From Microglena sp. YARC (Eukaryota > Chlorophyta > Chlorophyceae > Chlamydomonadales > Chlamydomonadaceae), in the NCBI GenBank assembly GCA_022414725.1, contig CM039462.1:35742423-35806422 (forward strand): 64,000 bases of DNA. The letters run 5' to 3'. Under the pieces are notes generated by a model. That model saw only the letters and a list, made by a program, of their open reading frames with translations, ran no database searches and was not told the DNA's origin. Shown here piece after piece: positions 1 through 9,994 of this stretch. The translations under genes and the position numbers were made by a program. Numbering within the stretch: position 1 is the first letter of the stretch; every line of letters begins with the position of its first letter.

Positions 1-1020
1 AGAGCAGAGGAGCCTATAACAGCCCATGGCATGCTAGGAGTCCCTGTTAGTTCAGGCACCCATGTACCTACCCCCCACCCCACTCACCACACGCACACAT
101 ACACACCCACACACAAATTTCTGCTGCAGCTTGAACACACCTTAGGTCAGAAGAGCATTTCATAGCCCATGATAGGCACAACAGTTCAGGTACCCATGCA
201 CCTACATCTGCCCCCCCACCCCACCCCAACCCACCCCACCCCACACACACACAAATTAATGCTGCAGCTTGAACACACCAAAGGGCAAAAGAGCTTTTTC
301 CAGCCCATGATAGGCACAACAGTTCAGGTACCCATGCACCTACATCTCCCCCCCCCCACCCCCCACCCCACCCCCCTCCCCACCCCCACCCACCACCCAC
401 CCACCCCACCCACCCACACACCACTCACCCAACCCACATTGCTGCAGCAGATCACCTTGGAGCAGGGGAGCCTTTCCCAGCCCATAATAGGATCAGCTGT
501 TCAGTTACCCATGCGTTCAGGGTGGAGCAGTATAGGAATACCCCACTCCATTCGACTCCCCCCCATCCCCCACCCCCCCACCCACACACACACATTGCTG
601 CTGCAGCTTGAACACACCGTAGGCAGAAGAACATTTCGCAGCCTATGATAGGAGCAGTATAGGAGTACCCCACTCTATCCCCCCACCCCCTACCCCCCAC
701 CCCCACCCACCCACACACACATTGCTGCTGAAGCTTGAAAACACCCTAGGGCAGAAAGGCATTTCAAAGCCCATGATGGAAGCAGTATAGGAAGACCTCA
801 CTCCATTCCACTCCTCCCCCCCCACCCCCCACCCACAAGTTGCTGCTGCAGCTTGAACACACCTTCGGGCAGAAGAGCATTTCACAACCCATGCTAGGAG
901 CAGCAGTTCAGGAAGCCATGCATCCAGGGTGGAGCAGAAAAAGAATGCCACACTCCACTCCATTCCACTCCCTCCTCCCCCCACCACCACCACCCACCAC
1001 CACCCAAACCACACAAATAG
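1..1020 (-). repeat. Array of ferroportin exon 5 donor-edge copies
   Basis: At least six diverged copies (about 127-200, 264-330, 440-500, 600-660, 730-790, 845-930) of the 3' half of exon 5 plus the start of its intron. Signatures are GCAGCTTGAACACACC and CCCATGATAGGAGCAG. They are separated by C-rich, CCCCACCC-like tracts. The real edge is at 1041-1110. Confidence 0.8.
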
Positions 1021-1040
1021 CTGCTGCAGCTTGAACACAC

Positions 1041-1215
1041 CTTAGGGCAGAAGAGCATTTCACGGCCCATGATAGGAGCAGTAGTTCAGGTACCCATGCG
1101 GCCAGGGTGTTGCAACATAGGACGAGAACAGCGATTGTTTGAGAGTAGAAGGTCATGAGGGAACCCGCCAGAATGGGAGCAAGGAGTGAGGAGGTCAGGT
1201 CAATAGATCTCATAC
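1041..1215 (-). CDS. Ferroportin exon 5
   Basis: 175 nt. The acceptor is ACGCAG|GTATGA and the donor is CTAAG|GTGTGT. Encodes MRSIDLTSSLLAPILAGSLM and MTFYSQTIAV, the family-typical R.ID...LLAP..VG..MTF block. The phase is compatible with exon 4 (Gly codon split 1+2). Both exon edges are repeated in the flanking sequence. Confidence 0.85.
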
Positions 1216-4200
1216 CTGCGTAGGAATTGTGTGATGGTCTGTCATACGTGATGGTCTGTGTGATTTGTGGGGACGGGTAGGAATTGTGTGATGGTCTGTC
1301 ATGTGTGATGGTCTGTGATTTGTGGGGACGGCTAGGAATTGTGTGATGGTCTGTCATGTGTGATGGTCTGTGCATCCAACTGCCCCGTCCTGTTGCTTGG
1401 TTTATGTCCTACCCGTTCCCAGCAAGGAGTGAGGAGGTCAGGTCAACAGATCTCATTCCTGCATAGGAATTCATGCAGCGATTTTTAAAGTGTTTCTCTT
1501 TGTGTTAGTGTGTTTCTCTTGATGTTTTATATTTTTTGTTGAAGCGAGCCTCTTTATGTTTTTGTTTGTGTTTGTGTTTTTGTTTGTGTTTGTGTTTTTT
1601 GTTTGTGTTTGTGTTTTTGTTTGTGTGTTTGTTTGTCTTTGTGTGTTTCTCTTGATTTTGTTTCCAGGTCAATAGATCTCATACCTGCGTAGGAATTCAT
1701 GCTTTTTAGTGCTTCTCTTTGTGTTTGTGGTTTTCTCTCTATATTTGGTATTTTTGTGGGTATACCTGCATAGGAATTCATGAAGAGTTTTTTGCGTTAA
1801 TGTTTCTCTTTATTTTTTATAATTTGTGCCAGTTTTTGTGTTTGTGTGCTTCTCTTTATGTTTTATATTTTGTGTAAGTTTTAGTGTTTGTGTGCTTCTC
1901 TTTACATTTTATGTTTTGTGCAAGTGAGTCTCTTTGTGTTTGTGTTAGTGTGTTTCTCTTTATGTTTTATATTTTTGTGAAGTAAACCTCTTTGTGTCTT
2001 AAGTTTGTTTTTGTGTTTATGTGTTTCTTGTTATGTTTCATATATTTTGCGTAAGTGAGCCTCTTTGTGTTTGTGTTTGTGCTTCTCTTTATGTTGTATA
2101 TTGTTTTGTGTAAGTGAGCCTCTTTGTGTTTGTGTTTTTGTGGTTCTCTTTCTGTTTTATATTTTTTTGTAAGTGAGCCTCTTTGTGTCTGTGTGTTTCT
2201 TTTTATGTTTTATATTGTTTTGTGTAAGTGAGCCTCTTTGTGTTTGTGTTCATGAGTTTCTTGTTATGTCTCATATTTTTGCGTAAGTGAGGCTCTTTGT
2301 CTTAGTGTGTTTGTCTTAATGTTTTATATTTTTGTGTAGAAGTGAGTCTCTTTGTGTTTGTGTTAGTGTGTTTCTTTTCCTGTTTTATATTTCTGTGGAA
2401 GTCAGCCTCTTTGTGTTTGTCTATGTAAGTTTCTTTTTTTTATATTCTTTTGTGTAAGTGAGCCTCTTTGTGTTTGTCTATGTAAGTTTCTTTTTTTTAT
2501 ATTCTTTTGTGTAAGTGAGCCTCTTTGTGTTTTTGTGGTTCTCTTCATGTGTTTTGTGTTGTAAGTGAGTCTCCTTTCCTTTGTGTTCGTGTGCTTCTCT
2601 TCATGTTCGTGTTTGCAATGGTTGGTACTAGGATGGGCATGTTTGTGCTTTCATTTATTGGGAATAGGATGTGCAATAGGATGTGTGTAATAAAACGTAT
2701 GCCCCCCAGATAAACAATAAGGATGAACAGAAAACACACTAAGAATAAACAGATAACTCTAGGAATGAACAGAAAACACACTAAGACTACACAGATAAAG
2801 ACCTGGATAAACACTAATAAGTAAAACAGATAACACACTAAGAATACAAAGATAAGCACTAGGAATGAACAGAAAACACACTAACAATGAAAAAATGCAC
2901 ACCTGGATAAACACTAACAATTAACAGAAAACACACTAAGAATAAACAGACAAACAATAAGATGAACAGAAAACACACTAGGAATAAACAGATACGGTAA
3001 ACAGATAAACACTAAACACGCCCACCTGAGTTCATCTTCCCCAGCATATTCTCATCATGTCCACACAAGGCTTTCACCATCTTTCGCTCCACTGCGATGC
3101 TGATGCCCATGGAGCCCACGCTACTGAGAGCTCCCAAGCACATGATCAGTACCACCAAGGTCCAGTACACCTGTTTGTATGTATGTATGTATGTATGTAT
3201 GTATGTATGTATTTAGGTACAGGCTTAAAAAGAAGAAGCACCTATGAACTGAACCCCAAACACTCGTTTTACTGACGGGAGCCTTGAGTTCGTGCTACAG
3301 TGATAATGTGCTTGGGAAGCACATGATCAGCACCACCAAGGTCCAGTACACCTGCAAGGGAACAAACATCGATCCGGCTTAGCCAGTGATTTGTTTTTCA
3401 AGCCTAAAAGTTTGTTTTTCTAGCTTCATGTTTTTAGGCCTCCCACAGGGACAGCTTTAGAGCCCGGGGAGGGTTCGAGGGAGCTCCCAAGCACATGATC
3501 AGCACCACCAAGGTCCAGTACACCTGCTAGTGATTTTATTTTTAAATCTGAAACATATTTTTTTCTACCTTCATGGTTTTAGGCCTCCCCCAGGGACAGC
3601 TTTAGAGCATGGAGCCCGGGGGGGGTTCGAGGGAGCTCCCAAGCACATGATCACAAGGTCCAGTACACCTGCCAGTGATTATTTTTTAAATCTGAAAGCT
3701 GTGAAAGTGGTTTTTCTAGCTTCATGGTTATAGACCTCCCCCAGGGACAGCTTTAGAGCACGGAGCCCGGGGGCTTCGAGGGAGCTCCCAAGCACATGAT
3801 CAGCACCACCAAGGTCCAGTACACCTGCAAGGGAACAAACATCGATCCGGCTTAGCCAGTGATTTGTTTTTCAAGCCTGAAAGTTTGTTTTTCTAGCTTC
3901 ATGTTTTTAGGCCTCCCACAGGGACAGCTTTAGAGCCCGGGGAGGGTTCGAGGGAGCTCCCAAGCACATGATCAGCACCACCAAGGTCCAGTACACCTGC
4001 CAGTGATTTTATTTTTAAATCTGAAACATATTTTTTTCTACCTTCATGGTTTTAGGCCTCCCCCAGGGACAGCTTTAGAGCATGGAGCCCGGGGGGGGTT
4101 TGAGGGAGCTCCCAAGCACATGATCACAAGGTCCAGTACACCTGCCAGTGATTATTTTTTAAATCTGAAAGCTGTGAAAGTGGTTTTTCTAGCTTCATGG

Positions 4201-7200
4201 TTATAGACCTCCCCCAGGGACAGCTTTAGAGCACGGAGCCCGGGGGCTTCGAGGGAGCTCCCAAGCGCATGATCAGCACCACCAATGTCCAGTACACCTG
4301 CAGGGTGAAGCGCGGAGCCCGGTGGATTTGAGGGACCATTTCTGACTAGTTCAGCCGTTCCCATGCGTCGGCAAGCAGCGACGCAATGGAGACGCGTCAT
4401 TGGAAAAACATAAGTGCAGCCGAGGTCCAGTAAATCTGAACAAACGTAGACACTAAAGGAGGATTAAATTGCTCGCAAAAATATGAGGCTAATGTCTTAG
4501 CCTAACTTACTAACTTGCACTAAAAAATGTATATTTTCAGCTGAGTTCTCCCAAGCACATGATCAGCACCACCAAGGTCCAGTACACCAAGGGAACAACC
4601 ATCGATCCGGCTAAGCCAGTGATTTGTTTTTCAAACCTGAAAGTTGTTTCTTCTAGCTTCATGTCTTTAGGCCTCCCCCCCAGGGACAGCTTTAGAGCCC
4701 GGGGGGGGTTCGAGGGAGCTCCTAAGCACATGATCAGCACCACCAAGGTCCAGTTCACCTGCCAGTGATTTTCTTTTTTCAAATCTGAAAACGTTTTTAT
4801 CCTAGGTCTATCTTGTTAGGCCTCCCCCAGGGACAGCGTTTTAGTGCTTTATAGCTTTTTACAGCTATTTGTAGCTTTTAAGTTGCATTTAGGGAAAACG
4901 TTTTTTTCTTTCTTTTTTACAGCGAGAATTTCTCAAAAACGGGGTCAAAACTAGCGATCGCTATATATATTGAGAAAAACACTGACACCTGCAGGGAACG
5001 AACATAGATACAGCTAAGTATGCCATCCACTTGTTGTTTTCCGCACCCTTTTAAGGGAAACAATGAAATTCACTATCAGGGAGTATTTCAATATATGCAA
5101 ACCCTATCAACATGCAACCTTTTCAAGCCACATGAAAGGGTACCCAAAAAAGGTAATGATAACGCCTGGTAGGGCGTGGTGTTAAGGGAACCCGTCGTAC
5201 GCGGGTAGGGAGCGGTCTTCTACCTCAACTGGACAAGCCACCATCGCGGTTGACAACAACCTGCAACGCCAAGAGCGACCGATGGGGGAATCGAACCCCC
5301 GACTCTTCATCCTCAGAGTGATTTGGTCTACCACTAGACCAATGCATGTCACTGAAAGGGGCTAAAGGGAACCCAAGTCAACCTGCAGACTTTGTTTTCT
5401 TCGTGCGACGCGTCGCAAATTGAGCGACCCAGTGCGACCCCAGTGCGACGCGCTGCCCCACGAACTCCGCGGAGCGCAAAGCGCAGAGCCCGGGGGGGTT
5501 GGGGGAGCATTTCTGACTAGTTTAGCTGGGCTCATGCGCCGCCATGCAGCGACAGAACGGCGATGAGTCACACAAAATTAAACAAGTAAACCTGAAAAGA
5601 TGAGACGCACAAATCGTTCAAAAGGAGGATTAGCAAAAAAATGAAGTCAATGTCTAGCCCAGGTCGAACTCAAAAATCCACAATGACCAATACCACCACA
5701 ACACAGCAAGGCGCCATGCCCCTAATCACACACACACTGACCCACACCAACACTCACATTGTGTATGTACGCCCATCCCAATCTGTTGTGCTGCCATCTT
5801 CCCAATCTGCGTTGCAATCATTTGAATATCACCCACACTGACCCACACCACCACAACGCAGCAAGGCGCCATGCCCCAGACCAACACTCACCTGTTTGTA
5901 CGTGCCCTCACCCTAATCCGTGTTGCTGTCATCTTTAGGGGGCACCCACACCAACAAGATGGCCGCTGGGGCTGTCGATTCTATGTTTCTCATTCCAATC
6001 TGCGGTGCTGCTATCAGGGAGCACCCACACCAACAAGAGATGGCAAGGTGCCATGCCCCAGCTGGCACCAACACTGATCCACTCCAGCAGAACACAGTAA
6101 GGCGCCATGCCCCAGACCAACACTCACCTGTTTGTACGTGCCCTCATCCCAATCTGCGTTGCTGTCATCTTTAGGGAGCACCCACACCAACAAGACGGCG
6201 GCGAAGGCGGTTGAAACAGCGATGCATCCGTTCTGGAGCAAGAACATGTACCTCGCCCCTTTGTGCAGATCCGTCCTGTTGGGGGGGTTGTTATTAGACA
6301 TTCACGGACGTGTGAATTCATATATATATATGTATATATATATTGATTACAGTATAATATATATTGATTACAGTATAATATATATACGGAGGCAAAAATT
6401 GTGCATTTCGTCACACACTGTTGGTGAGGGGGTGGATATATGTAGATATTTCAATACCTCGCGTTTGCATGAATCAACGATACATGGAAGGTATGTGCAA
6501 AATGTCAAATGTGTGTTATTTTTTCGTCATCCCCTTGTAAAAAATAATTCATCTCAGGGCATCACTCTGATACCAGCACTGTTTCTCTTTTGGGCTACTT
6601 CTAGACAGCTCTTTTCCCCTGTCCTTGGGCCAAAGCTGAAGCTAGCTAGTATGTCTGAAAGTGGTCACGACAGGCATTTAATGCAGCTGGAAGCTTGAAG
6701 CTTGACCCAGTGACTTGCTAATGGAGCTGGATGGAAGCTGCTATGCGTAGCCCTAAAAAGAAACAGTGGATACTTGATTGCATGAATCTGTGGTATGACT
6801 AACTTAATGCATACACACGTGTCTTGATTGGCCTCTCTACGCTATTACTAGCTCAGCGCTATGTAATGTATCTGTTGATATACAATTTATTCACAATATT
6901 GAACAAATATTGAAATTATGATTGACAACTCTACGCTGTGACTAGCTCAGTGCTATGTAATGCATGTGTTGATATACAGTTCAGTCTACAGTATGCTGCG
7001 TACTCTATCTATCCATATACAGTACAGCTTTTCACCTATTGGCTATTGGCATGCATGAGTGCAAAGTATACTAGAGCACCAAGTAGGCTGCAACCATGCA
7101 GCCATGCAGCCTAAACCCTAAACACTTGCTATACACAGTATAGCAAAGTGTAGTGCAGTACAGTATAGTGAAGCAAAGTACAGAGTTTCCAGGGTTAGAC

Positions 7201-9579
7201 AGGCAAAATATGATGCATAATAGAGCACCAGGTAAGCTGCACCCATGCACCCATGCACCTGTCATCCTGCCCACCTGTTGTTGTATTCCACATGTAAATG
7301 CCAGAAACGTTGGAGGGCCCTCCTAGAAAAAGGCAGGCATAAATGTGCATTAACTCCTGGCCACCTGTCTATGTCCACCTGTCTATGCTTACCTGTCCAC
7401 CTGTCCACCTCTCTATGTCCACCTGTCCACCTGTCTATGCCTACCTGTCCACCTGTCCACCTGTCTATGCCTACCGGTCCACCTGTCCACCTGTCTATGC
7501 CTACCTGTCCACCTGTCCACCTGTCTATGTCCACCTGTCCACCTGTCTATGCCTACCTGTCCACCAGTCTATGTCCACCTGTCTATGTCCACCTGTCCAC
7601 CTGTCTATGCCTACCTGTCCACCTGTCCACCTGTCTATGCCTACCTGTCCACCTGCCCACCTGTCTATGTCCACCTGTCCACCTGTCTATGCCTACCTGT
7701 CCACCTGTCTATGCCTACCTGTCCACTTGCCCACCTGTCTATGTCCACCTGTCTATTTCCACCTGTCCACCTGTCTATGCCTACCTGTCCACCTGTCCAC
7801 CTGTCTATGTCCACCTGTCTATGTCCACCTGTCTATGCCTACCTGTCTATGTCCACCTGTCCACCTGTCTATGCCTACCTGTCCACCTGTCTATGCTTAC
7901 CTGTCCACCTGTCTATGCCTACCTGTCCACCTGTCCACCTGTCTATGTCCACCTGTCCACCTGTCTATGCCTACCAGTCCACCTGTCCATCTGTCTATGC
8001 CTACCTGTCCACCTGTCCACCTGTCTATGTCCACCTGTCTACCTGTCTATGCTTACCTGTCGATGTAGGAGCCCACGTGAGATCCCAATACCAAGCGCAC
8101 TCCGTTGTCCAACAGACCGTAGACTGACACCAGGATCAAACTTGACGGGTAGATGTGAATCATGAGGAGCGCGTACAAGAAGTCCGCAAACCTCCATGCC
8201 TAAAGTATGCATGGCACAGTATAAGAATTATTGGGTACACTTTATAGCTAACGTATGAATGGCACAGCATTAAGGTTATTGCGAACCACTTTATAGCTGA
8301 AGTATGGGGTATGGGCGAAGCCCATTACTCCCCTAACAACACCTGGAGGTGGCCTTGGGTGGCCATATGGGCAAGGGGGTTGTAACTTGTTGTGTAAAGT
8401 GGTAGTTGTACATTGTAACTGCGAATGTCACTTTATAAACTGACATTACAACTCAGCAGCAATTCGGTGATGATGGCATCAAGCATTTCAATACTTGAGG
8501 GTAGAAGACATTGCAATGGAGTGAGAATGACATTAAACAGTTGACACCAGGAGGATCATCATGTATCAGCAGGGCTTGTTTACATGGTCATATTCAAAAG
8601 TTAATGATAACACCTGGTGGGGCGTGGTACTAAGGGAACCCGTCGTACGCGGGCAAAGAAAAGTCTACCACCTCGCCTGGACAAGCTATCATCGCGGTTG
8701 ACAACGACCTGCAACGCTCAGGGTGACCGTAGGGGTCATCGAACCCCCGACCCCTCTTCGTTTCAGTGATTTAATGTACCACTAGACCAGTCGTTTCACT
8801 GAAATGGGCTGTCATATTCAAAGTAGAACAAAAGAGTTGAACCATGCTAAATAAGAGATTTTGCATCTTAGTCAACTACTGATTCAACCATACAAGTTAT
8901 TCTGCTGCTAATATAATAACTTGAATGCTACACTGATACTGACATATACACTGTGATTTATTGTATACACAGCCCCTCTCACATGTACTGTCATTGTCAT
9001 TGAACTGCTGCTACCAAATATATTAGGGTTTTAGGGTTTTAGTAGCCTGAAGGCTTGATGACAATCAAACCAAACCAACCCCAACCCAACCCAACCCAAC
9101 CCAACCCAACCCAACCCAACCCAACCCAAACCAACCCAAACCAACCCAAACCAAACCAACCCAAACCAAACCAACCCAAACCAAACCAAACCAAACCAAA
9201 CCAAACCAAACCAAACCAAACCAAACCAAACCTAACCAAACCCAACCAAACCAAACCTCATCACACCAAACCAAACCACATCACGCCAAACCAAACCGAA
9301 TCACGCCAATCCAAGCCAATCCAATCAAAGCCAAGAAAAACAGTGCCAACACCACACACTCACCCATGCAGCCATGCAGTAACTGAAAAACAAGAACCAC
9401 CTAGACGCAGCAATACGGTCGCCCGGCCTCGGATGCGGGTCATGATGTCTCAGCAAAGAAGCGGATTCATTATTATCGCCTGCAGATGGACCCTCGGTCA
9501 TGATGGTTGTCTCCTTGTAGGGCGGATAATTCGTGACCGGTCGAACTGAGCAAATGCGCGATGTGCTTCTGGATTCCAT
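1041..9579 (-). CDS. Ferroportin-like iron exporter (SLC40/IREG), N-terminal half, 5 exons
   Basis: Ferroportins are multi-pass membrane exporters of Fe2+ (or Ni/Co in plant IREG forms). Five exons join in phase: 9579-9364, 8199-8057, 6275-6128, 3170-3026, 1215-1041 (827 nt, about 275 codons). The joined protein has an acidic, Ser-rich cytosolic N-terminus, then RWFLFFSYC (helix 1), YPSSLILVSVYGLL with GSHVGSYIDR (helix 2 and the following loop), RYMFLLQNGCIAVS (helix 3), VYWTLVVLIMCLG with SIAVERKMVK (helix 4 and the conserved IS.ER loop), MNSGMRSIDLTSSLLAP and GSLMTFYSQ (helix 5). These are family-typical blocks in the correct order. The start at 9579 is the most upstream Met of exon 1; an internal Met (MTEGPSAG) is possible. 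The usual GDR(M)W motif before helix 1b appears shortened at the exon 1/2 junction. The C-terminal half lies outside the window on the left. The gene is head-to-head with CTF18. Confidence 0.82.
1428..2600 (-). repeat. Exon 5 acceptor-edge copies, then a GTTTGTGTTTCTC-type array
   Basis: Three short copies of the exon 5 acceptor edge (signature CATACCTGCGTAGGAATT on the plus strand) occur at about 1430-1480, 1666-1700 and 1760-1790. From about 1480 to 2600 the intron is a degenerate tandem array of roughly 60-80 bp units with the motifs CCTCTTTGTGTTTGTG and ATGTTTTATATTTTGTG. No coding content was seen. Confidence 0.7.
2700..3010. repeat. Degenerate AACAGAAAACACACTAAGAA tandem array
   Basis: About ten imperfect units containing ACAGATAA and GAACAGAAAACACACTA lie directly next to the donor side of ferroportin exon 4. 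Nothing coding was seen. Confidence 0.7.
3026..3170 (-). CDS. Ferroportin exon 4
   Basis: 145 nt. The acceptor is AACAG|GTGTAC and the donor is CTCAG|GTGGGC. Encodes VYWTLVVLIMCLGALSSVGS and SIAVERKMVKALCGHDE, matching the conserved ferroportin helix plus IS.ER loop. The 5' half of this exon, including the acceptor, is repeated many times at 3310-4770. Confidence 0.87.
3172..3220. repeat. (GTAT)n microsatellite
   Basis: A run of TATG tetranucleotides at 3176-3213, immediately upstream (in gene orientation) of the ferroportin exon 4 acceptor. Confidence 0.85.
3310..4780 (-). repeat. Array of ferroportin exon 4 acceptor-edge copies
   Basis: About nine copies of the exon 4 5' half with its acceptor. 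The plus-strand signature is CACATGATCAGCACCACC followed by AAGGTCCAGTACACCTGC. Copies are near 3315, 3490, 3640, 3790, 3965, 4115, 4260, 4555 and 4725. In gene orientation each reads ACAG|GTGTACTGGACC, so each is a potential decoy 3' splice site. A 473-bp higher-order unit is duplicated almost exactly (3313-3785 versus 3786-4258). Confidence 0.85.
4930..4985. repeat. Dispersed repeat, GGGGTCAAAACTAGCG type
   Basis: A motif with AACGGGGTCAAAACTAGCGA recurs at about 36850-36895 and, weaker, 37450-37480 in CTF18. It is a short dispersed family of unknown type. Confidence 0.5.
5153..5363 (-). mobile_element. tRNA-derived SINE, head type 1
   Basis: On the minus strand the head reads TGGTCTAGTGGTAGACCA (A-box like) and GGTTCGATTCC (B-box like). 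The body contains GTCAACCGCGATGGT and the tail ends CGCCCTACCAGGCGTTATCA. The same body and tail occur at 8599-8810, 14820-15031, 57823-58033 and 32111-32313. Confidence 0.8.
5386..5580. repeat. Dispersed repeat, CGCAAATTGAGCGAC type
   Basis: Shares GTCGCAAATTGAGC and CCCCAGTGCGACGCGCTGCC with 12127-12300 and 18703-18876. Its right part (CATTTCTGACTAGTT) recurs at 4300-4405. A partial copy is at 36408-36450. Type unknown, GC-rich. Confidence 0.6.
5745..6110 (-). repeat. Ferroportin exon 3 donor-edge copies
   Basis: One long copy (about 5877-5990) and two partial ones (5745-5830, 5986-6060) of the 3' half of exon 3 with its donor. In gene orientation they keep CAAACAG|GTGAGTG or a close variant. 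Frame is broken by stops, so they are not usable exons. Confidence 0.78.
6128..6275 (-). CDS. Ferroportin exon 3
   Basis: 148 nt. The acceptor is AACAG|GACGG and the donor is AACAG|GTGAGT. The first base completes the Arg codon split with exon 2. Encodes TDLHKGARYMFLLQNG, a helix rich in A/V/L, and the loop KDDSNADWDEGTYKQ. Partial diverged copies of its donor half lie downstream at 5745-6110. Confidence 0.85.
6276..7362. other. Ferroportin intron 2, no gene seen
   Basis: Contains a (TATA)-rich segment at 6320-6390, a diverged 90-bp direct pair (about 6834-6890 and 6926-6985, signature TAGCTCAGYGCTATGTAATG) and a pair with AGAGCACCA (7072, 7222). I see no exon here. Confidence 0.6.
7363..8056 (-). 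repeat. Minisatellite expanded from ferroportin exon 2 donor edge
   Basis: Roughly 690 bp of 11-35 bp units (CTATGCCTACCTGTCCACCTG). In gene orientation each unit contains ACAG|GTAGGCATAGACAG or ACAG|GTGGACAG, nearly identical to the real donor ACAG|GTAAGCATAGACAG at 8057. Dozens of donor-like motifs follow the true one. Long ORFs through it are artefacts of the repeat lacking stops. Confidence 0.8.
8057..8199 (-). CDS. Ferroportin exon 2
   Basis: 143 nt. The acceptor is CTTTAG|GCATGG and the donor is GACAG|GTAAGC, a canonical site. Encodes WRFADFLYALLM and SVYGLLDNGV up to GSYIDR. An in-frame stop just upstream of the acceptor means the exon cannot simply be extended. The 6.2-kb duplication breakpoint falls within a base or two of the donor. 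Confidence 0.85.
8599..8810 (-). mobile_element. tRNA-derived SINE, head type 1, with TSD
   Basis: Same head, body and tail as 5153-5363. It is bounded by a 12-bp direct repeat GTCATATTCAAA (8587-8598 and 8811-8822), a target-site duplication that fixes the element ends. It sits in ferroportin intron 1. Confidence 0.9.
9023..9042. repeat. Short TTTTAGGG interstitial telomere-like motif
   Basis: About two and a half units of TTTTAGGG, the telomere repeat known from Chlamydomonas, lie in ferroportin intron 1 and again at 15243-15262. It is too short to be more than suggestive. Confidence 0.45.
9060..9330. repeat. CCCAA / CCAAA pentanucleotide satellite
   Basis: (CCCAA)n grading into (CCAAA)n, immediately 3' of ferroportin exon 1. 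The copy-2 version (15290-15545) is shorter. The long ORFs here (QPKPNQPKPN and GLVWFGLVWF) are repeat artefacts. Confidence 0.9.
9364..9579 (-). CDS. Ferroportin exon 1
   Basis: 216 nt, phase 0 at both ends. Encodes the cytosolic N-terminus and the start of the first helix (RWFLFFSYCMAAW). The donor reads TGG|GTGAGT. The start codon lies 415 bp from the divergent CTF18 start. Confidence 0.78.
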
Positions 9580-9994
9580 CAGACGACACGCGGCACGGGA
9601 TTGCTATTTGGAGAGAGCTATCGTATTGAGGCGAGGATGGGCAAGGACGTGGTAAAAAGCTGAGCTAACTTGGGGACGTGGAATAAAGCCCTACAACGCC
9701 GAGATGGGGTTCCTTGCCGAGTGAATCCAGGTGAATCCGAGACCACATGTGACCCGAAGTGTGACCTTCCTGGTTCAAAATTTTGAACCTGCCTTGCGTC
9801 TCTCTCCCCCATTCTCAGAGTCAACTCCCTTCTTCGCTAGGCGCGATTGAAAAACGCTATATAGCACAGACATTCTGAGGGATCCGACTTATTATTTTAC
9901 TGTTCCGAGAGGTCTTGTACAGATTAGACTTACGACACTTCTCATTTTCACCTAATTCTGGCCTCAACGATTTTCGCGCACTGCTGGGACTCGA
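9580..9994. promoter_or_regulatory. Divergent promoter between ferroportin and CTF18
   Basis: Only 415 bp separate the two start codons, so the region must hold both promoters and 5' leaders. It contains a perfect 18-bp palindrome GGTTCAAAATTTTGAACC (9772-9789) and a TATA-like palindrome GCTATATAGC (9856-9865), 130 bp before the CTF18 start. Function is inferred from position. Confidence 0.6.

Noticed and set aside
7245..8165. 306-codon Cys/Pro-rich ORF
   Set aside because: Plus-strand reading of the ferroportin exon 2 donor minisatellite.
9031..9274. GLVWFGLVWF-type ORFs resembling a membrane protein
   Set aside because: Reverse reading of the CCCAA/CCAAA satellite, duplicated at 15252-15510.
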